Positions 7,354 to 9,424 of a stretch of DNA of 9,424 nt are shown here, piece by piece. The notes under the pieces were generated by a model. That model was given only the letters and a program-made list of their open reading frames with translations, did no database searches and was not told the origin of the DNA. Each line of letters starts with the position of its first letter. Positions within the stretch are counted from its first letter, which is position 1. Both the position numbers and the translations under genes were made by a program. Origin of the DNA: a bacterium (GTDB lineage Bacteria; Armatimonadota; Fimbriimonadia; Fimbriimonadales; JBAXQP01); NCBI GenBank assembly GCA_037131655.1, contig JBAXQP010000085.1, positions 1 through 9,424 on the forward strand, read 5' to 3'.

Positions 7354-7383
7354 ATTATAAGCTTTGCGTCCCAGGGGTGTCAA
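7354..7383 (-). promoter_or_regulatory. Consensus sigma-70 promoter for recG
   Basis: Read on the - strand, TTGACA (7383-7378) and TATAAT (7359-7354) are both perfect consensus hexamers with an 18-nt spacer. The expected start of transcription is near 7347, giving a leader of about 55 nt before the recG ATG at 7293. Confidence 0.85.
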
Positions 7384-7517
7384 GCAATTCCTCAAGCCAG
7401 TATTCCTTCTGTCGGTAACATTACTATCGTTATTTTACTGAAGGTAATCATTCTATCAGCATTCGTGCCTATTTATTATTTCTTAAGTATTTATAACTAA
7501 ATCTCTTGAAGATTATC

Positions 7518-7670
7518 ATGGTACAACTCTTTCAGTTACGAAGAATTTTAAACAGAATGAGGAGGAGCGATGAGTTGAGTGCGGTGACTGCTGAAACGAT
7601 TGCGATGGCAATTCTGATTTCCGCAGGAATTTGCATGATTATAAATGACCCGTTCACAGACATTTTGTAG
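7518..7670 (+). CDS. Small single-helix membrane protein, possibly Flp-pilin-like
   Basis: From the ATG at 7518 the frame encodes 50 residues. A basic segment (LRRILNRMRRSDE, 7-19) is followed by S21-AVTAE26 and a hydrophobic helix (about 27-42), then a short acidic tail. The layout of basic leader, A-V-T-A-E and apolar helix resembles Flp-type prepilins (G, then four residues, then E), but the residue before the would-be cleavage point is Ser, not Gly, and the usual Tyr after Glu is Thr. That resemblance is inference only. A near-perfect GAGGAGGAG (7559-7567) lies inside the frame, 7 nt before an in-frame TTG at 7575, so a 31-residue product is the alternative. The ATG at 7518 has only a weak GAAG before it. 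A strong terminator follows 21 nt after the stop, supporting a real transcript. No secretion or pilus gene is adjacent. Confidence 0.5.
   Translation: MVQLFQLRRILNRMRRSDELSAVTAETIAMAILISAGICMIINDPFTDIL
7559..7567 (+). promoter_or_regulatory. Internal Shine-Dalgarno-like GAGGAGGAG
   Basis: This match to the anti-Shine-Dalgarno sequence is the strongest in the window. It sits 2 nt before an ATG at 7570 that stops after two codons and 7 nt before the in-frame TTG at 7575. It may start a 31-residue form of the small membrane protein, or simply encode Arg-Arg-Ser of the longer form. Confidence 0.4.
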
Positions 7671-7690
7671 TGCCATGACCTCCATGAGAA

Positions 7691-7726
7691 AGGCCCCGGG
7701 CAATCGTCCGGGGCCTGAGCTTTTTT
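7691..7726 (+). terminator. Strong intrinsic terminator
   Basis: A perfect 9-bp GC-rich stem AGGCCCCGG / CCGGGGCCT (7691-7699, 7708-7716) with an 8-nt loop is followed by GAGC and six T. The flanking GAGAAA (7685-7690) and TTTCTC (7724-7729) could extend it, and on the - strand the GAGAAA side gives a T-run too. On the + strand the only gene it can serve is the small frame ending at 7670. Confidence 0.9.
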
Positions 7727-7778
7727 CTCAAGATTTCGCCCCCGCTGTTGCCGACTTTCAAAGCATAGAGGATCGCAT

Positions 7779-7997
7779 ATTGAGCGGAAAGCCCTGTTTT
7801 ATAAGATCGCTAAACTAAGTCATAATAAATATGTAATCATCGTTGGCAGTGAAGTTCAGAATGGATTTAAATTCAGCAGCTTTGAAGCAGCTAAAAGATG
7901 GCTTGATAATCCAACTGAAAGGACAATTCAGAATCTGGACAAAGTATTAAAGGCGGTTGAAGAACTCCTGAAAAAAGGGGGGAAATGCGGTGGATAA
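7779..7997 (+). CDS. 72-codon hypothetical ORF without a standard start (remnant or rare start)
   Basis: The frame is open from a TGA at 7716 to TAA at 7995-7997 but holds no ATG, GTG or TTG. The coordinates use ATT at 7779, chosen only because GAGG (7768-7771) lies 7 nt upstream; translation from it is uncertain. The peptide looks like real protein, not noise: a strand-like KYVIIVG segment (17-23), then amphipathic helices with FEAAKRWLDNPTER and QNLDKVLKAVEELLKK (about 32-66), ending GGKCGG. I do not recognise the family. Its stop lies only 6 nt before the ATG of the next gene, an operon-like spacing, and both are AT-rich. The likeliest readings are a gene whose 5' end was lost near 7740-7780, a frameshifted gene, or a non-canonical start. 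Confidence 0.35.
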   Translation: MERKALFYKIAKLSHNKYVIIVGSEVQNGFKFSSFEAAKRWLDNPTERTIQNLDKVLKAVEELLKKGGKCGG

Positions 7998-8003
7998 TCA
8001 CAT

Positions 8004-8612
8004 ATGGATGAACTAAGGAAGAGTAGACTTTTATCAATCGAAGGCTTGTTTTCAGCGATTGAGAAGCGTTTATTATTCATTGAGAGTCTGGATACTTTGG
8101 TATATAAACGTAGGCGGCATGGAGGGCTGACGGAATTACTTATCAACATTCAAGATGTTTCGTACTTAATTCATTTAGGCGAGCAATTTAATTATAAAAT
8201 GAATAAGGAGATCGAGAGTCTTGAAGTACTGCACATTTCTGCGATTAAAAGTGTTGAGTTAAATTTTGCAAGAGTCAAAGAGCTACTTCAAAATGAATTT
8301 AGAGATGCTGTAGAATATTACTTCCCTGCAACATGGGTTAGTGCGATCAAGGCTGGATTAACAGGAGAATTCTGGTATGCATTAAATAATCGAGATTATA
8401 TCCAGGCCCATATGAATGCACCAGAGTTACTTCATCCGAAGCTCATGCCTGATTCTGAATTAGTAAAACTAGTTCACAAGAGTGATGTTATATTACGACG
8501 CAAAGGTTTTGAACTATGGAAAGTCGAACCAGCAACCACCGCTCCTCCAGAAGACAGAGAGTGGTATCACCCTCGTACGCATTGGTGGTGGTGGCTTGAT
8601 CAAAAAGAATAG
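8004..8612 (+). CDS. Hypothetical protein, 202 aa, with Trp-rich C-terminus
   Basis: I do not recognise this protein. It is predicted to be mostly helical and soluble. Residues 1-100 carry long heptad-like stretches (LLSIEGLFSAIEKRLLFIESL at about 9-29; MNKEIESLEVLHISAIKSVEL at about 66-86) that could form coiled coils. An aromatic middle follows (YYFPATW, EFWYALNN), and the end is PRTHWWWWLDQKE with four consecutive Trp (194-197). There is no signal peptide or membrane segment. GGTGG (7989-7993) about 10 nt before the ATG is a plausible but weak ribosome site. The gene is much poorer in G+C than its neighbours (19 of 60 bases in 8161-8220 against 33 of 60 in 8881-8940), which suggests acquisition. 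The 72-codon frame 6 nt upstream may be its operon partner. The reading frame itself looks real. Confidence 0.65.
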   Translation: MDELRKSRLLSIEGLFSAIEKRLLFIESLDTLVYKRRRHGGLTELLINIQDVSYLIHLGEQFNYKMNKEIESLEVLHISAIKSVELNFARVKELLQNEFRDAVEYYFPATWVSAIKAGLTGEFWYALNNRDYIQAHMNAPELLHPKLMPDSELVKLVHKSDVILRRKGFELWKVEPATTAPPEDREWYHPRTHWWWWLDQKE

Positions 8613-8790
8613 TATAGTTAATCCAAATTATTCAAATTTGTTGCTCTCGGATGGAAAAAAGAGTGGCAGCATCACATCGCAGAACTGATTCTCAAAGAGG
8701 AGAAGCTGTTGTCATTGTAGTATCTAGTAGAGCGAGTGAGGTTTCGCTACTTCACTAACTTTGTGAAATTTACCGCGACAGGAGTCAATC
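8613..8790 (+). other. Intergenic stretch before the glycosidase-like gene
   Basis: No gene, terminator or clear promoter is recognised here. A short 5-bp hairpin AGCGA / TCGCT (8731-8735, 8744-8748) and overlapping small repeats lie 43-60 nt before the next start. Short frames in this region lack ribosome sites. Confidence 0.4.
8779..8784 (+). promoter_or_regulatory. Ribosome binding site of the glycosidase-like gene
   Basis: CAGGAG lies 6 nt before the ATG at 8791 and supports that codon as the true start of the gene that runs off the window. Confidence 0.7.
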
Positions 8791-9424
8791 ATGAACCAAC
8801 AGGCAATTTCGCTTCATCCGGCCAATCCCCACTATGTTCTGTTCAGGGGAAAGCCAACGGTGTTGATTACCTCTGGCGAACACTACGCTGCCGTGCTAAA
8901 TCCGGACTTCAACTACCGCCTGTATCTCGATACGCTGCACAACGAGCGCTTCAACCACACGCGCCTGTTCGTGGGCGTCTATCGTGAACGACCTGATGAA
9001 TGGTGGCCTGGAAATCCTTTAGGACCCGATCCCCGCCGGTTTCTTTGCCCCTTCGGACGGTGCCAGGTCACTGGAGCTGCCGATGGCGGCAACAAGTTTG
9101 ACTTGAACACTTGGGACGATGTGTTCTTCACCCGGCTGCAGGATTTCTGTCAATTGGCGGACGAGCGCGGGATTGTGATCGAAATCAATTTGTTCTGCCC
9201 GCACTACTCCACCATCGACTCGGGTGCGTTCTGGAAGATTTCGCCCTTCCACCCGGACAACAACGTCAATATTATGGGAGAAATCTTGCCGACCGAAATT
9301 TTCACGTTGAAATATGTGATGTTACAGCAGTACCAGGACATCATGGTCAGGAAGATTATCCAAACGTTAAACGGCCACGACAATTTGTATTACGAGATAT
9401 GCAATGAACCCTATTGGGATGGTC
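8791..9424 (+). CDS. Glycoside hydrolase-like protein (clan GH-A / cellulase-like fold), 5' part
   Basis: The frame is open for 211 codons without a stop and continues beyond the window. The protein begins with SLHPANPHYVLFRGKPTVLI (7-26), the short beta segment that opens a family of putative cytoplasmic glycosidases with a TIM barrel. TSGEHYAAVLN (27-37) follows, then NHTRLFVGVYRE (first barrel strand region, about 55-66), ADGGNKFDLNTWDD (97-110), and RGIVIEINLFCP (126-137). YYEICNEP (200-207) ends with the Asn-Glu-Pro of clan GH-A, making E206 the likely acid/base residue. The nucleophile Glu would be downstream, outside the window. No signal peptide is present. The substrate is unknown; relatives are often annotated as cellulase-like or apiosidase-like without biochemical proof. 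Its G+C is well above that of the preceding gene. Fold and family are fairly sure, specificity is not. Confidence 0.8.
   Translation, partial: MNQQAISLHPANPHYVLFRGKPTVLITSGEHYAAVLNPDFNYRLYLDTLHNERFNHTRLFVGVYRERPDEWWPGNPLGPDPRRFLCPFGRCQVTGAADGGNKFDLNTWDDVFFTRLQDFCQLADERGIVIEINLFCPHYSTIDSGAFWKISPFHPDNNVNIMGEILPTEIFTLKYVMLQQYQDIMVRKIIQTLNGHDNLYYEICNEPYWDG

Noticed and set aside
7126..7500. A 124-codon + strand frame over the recG start and promoter
   Set aside because: Half of it lies opposite recG, and the rest covers the recG promoter. The hydrophobic stretches look like AT-rich intergenic DNA, and no ribosome site fits.
8651..8758. A 35-codon frame (ATG at 8651), and the overlapping K-L-F-K-F-V frame ending at the TAG near 8720, as small genes
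   Set aside because: Neither has a ribosome site, and the second has no start. The second could be a gene-end remnant but is too short to identify.
9019..9407. Frames on both strands inside the glycosidase-like gene
   Set aside because: The continuous 211-codon frame from 8791 has family motifs and a good ribosome site, so the others are shadows.
1..9424. CRISPR array, tRNA, rRNA or riboswitch
   Set aside because: I saw no regularly spaced repeats, no cloverleaf with a conserved T-loop, and no recognisable riboswitch core by eye. A covariance-model scan would be decisive.

Overview
The window is bacterial chromosome, mostly ordinary housekeeping genes with compact spacing, recognisable Shine-Dalgarno sites and intrinsic terminators. 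Nothing in it fixes the phylum. The Thermus-like seven-iron ferredoxin, a DUF4127 protein, a clan-A glycosidase-like protein and hairpin-forming intergenic repeats would suit an environmental lineage such as Armatimonadota or a neighbouring group. That assignment is a guess from gene content.

Left part (1-4990, all + strand): the 3' end of a saccharopine-dehydrogenase-like oxidoreductase; a 7Fe ferredoxin closed by a terminator; a full-length 2-isopropylmalate synthase (leuA); and an N-terminally anchored DUF4127 protein closed by a strong terminator. Each has its own intergenic region, so they look like separate units rather than one operon. The 1253-1499 gap holds a composite hairpin repeat and a perfect inverted repeat just before the leuA ribosome site. 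The DUF4127 start codon sits against a leader hairpin.

Middle (4944-7383): a second copy of the hairpin repeat lies between the convergent DUF4127 and recG genes. recG is complete on the - strand and has a promoter with both hexamers matching the sigma-70 consensus at 7354-7383.

Right part (7384-9424, + strand) is the accessory-looking portion. It holds a 50-codon single-helix membrane protein with a pilin-like pattern, followed by a strong terminator. Next comes an AT-rich two-ORF cassette: a 72-codon frame without a normal start, 6 nt before an unrecognised 202-aa protein ending in a tryptophan run. Last is the 5' part of a GC-richer glycoside-hydrolase-like gene that runs off the window end. 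The shifts in base composition suggest this part was assembled from pieces of different origin.
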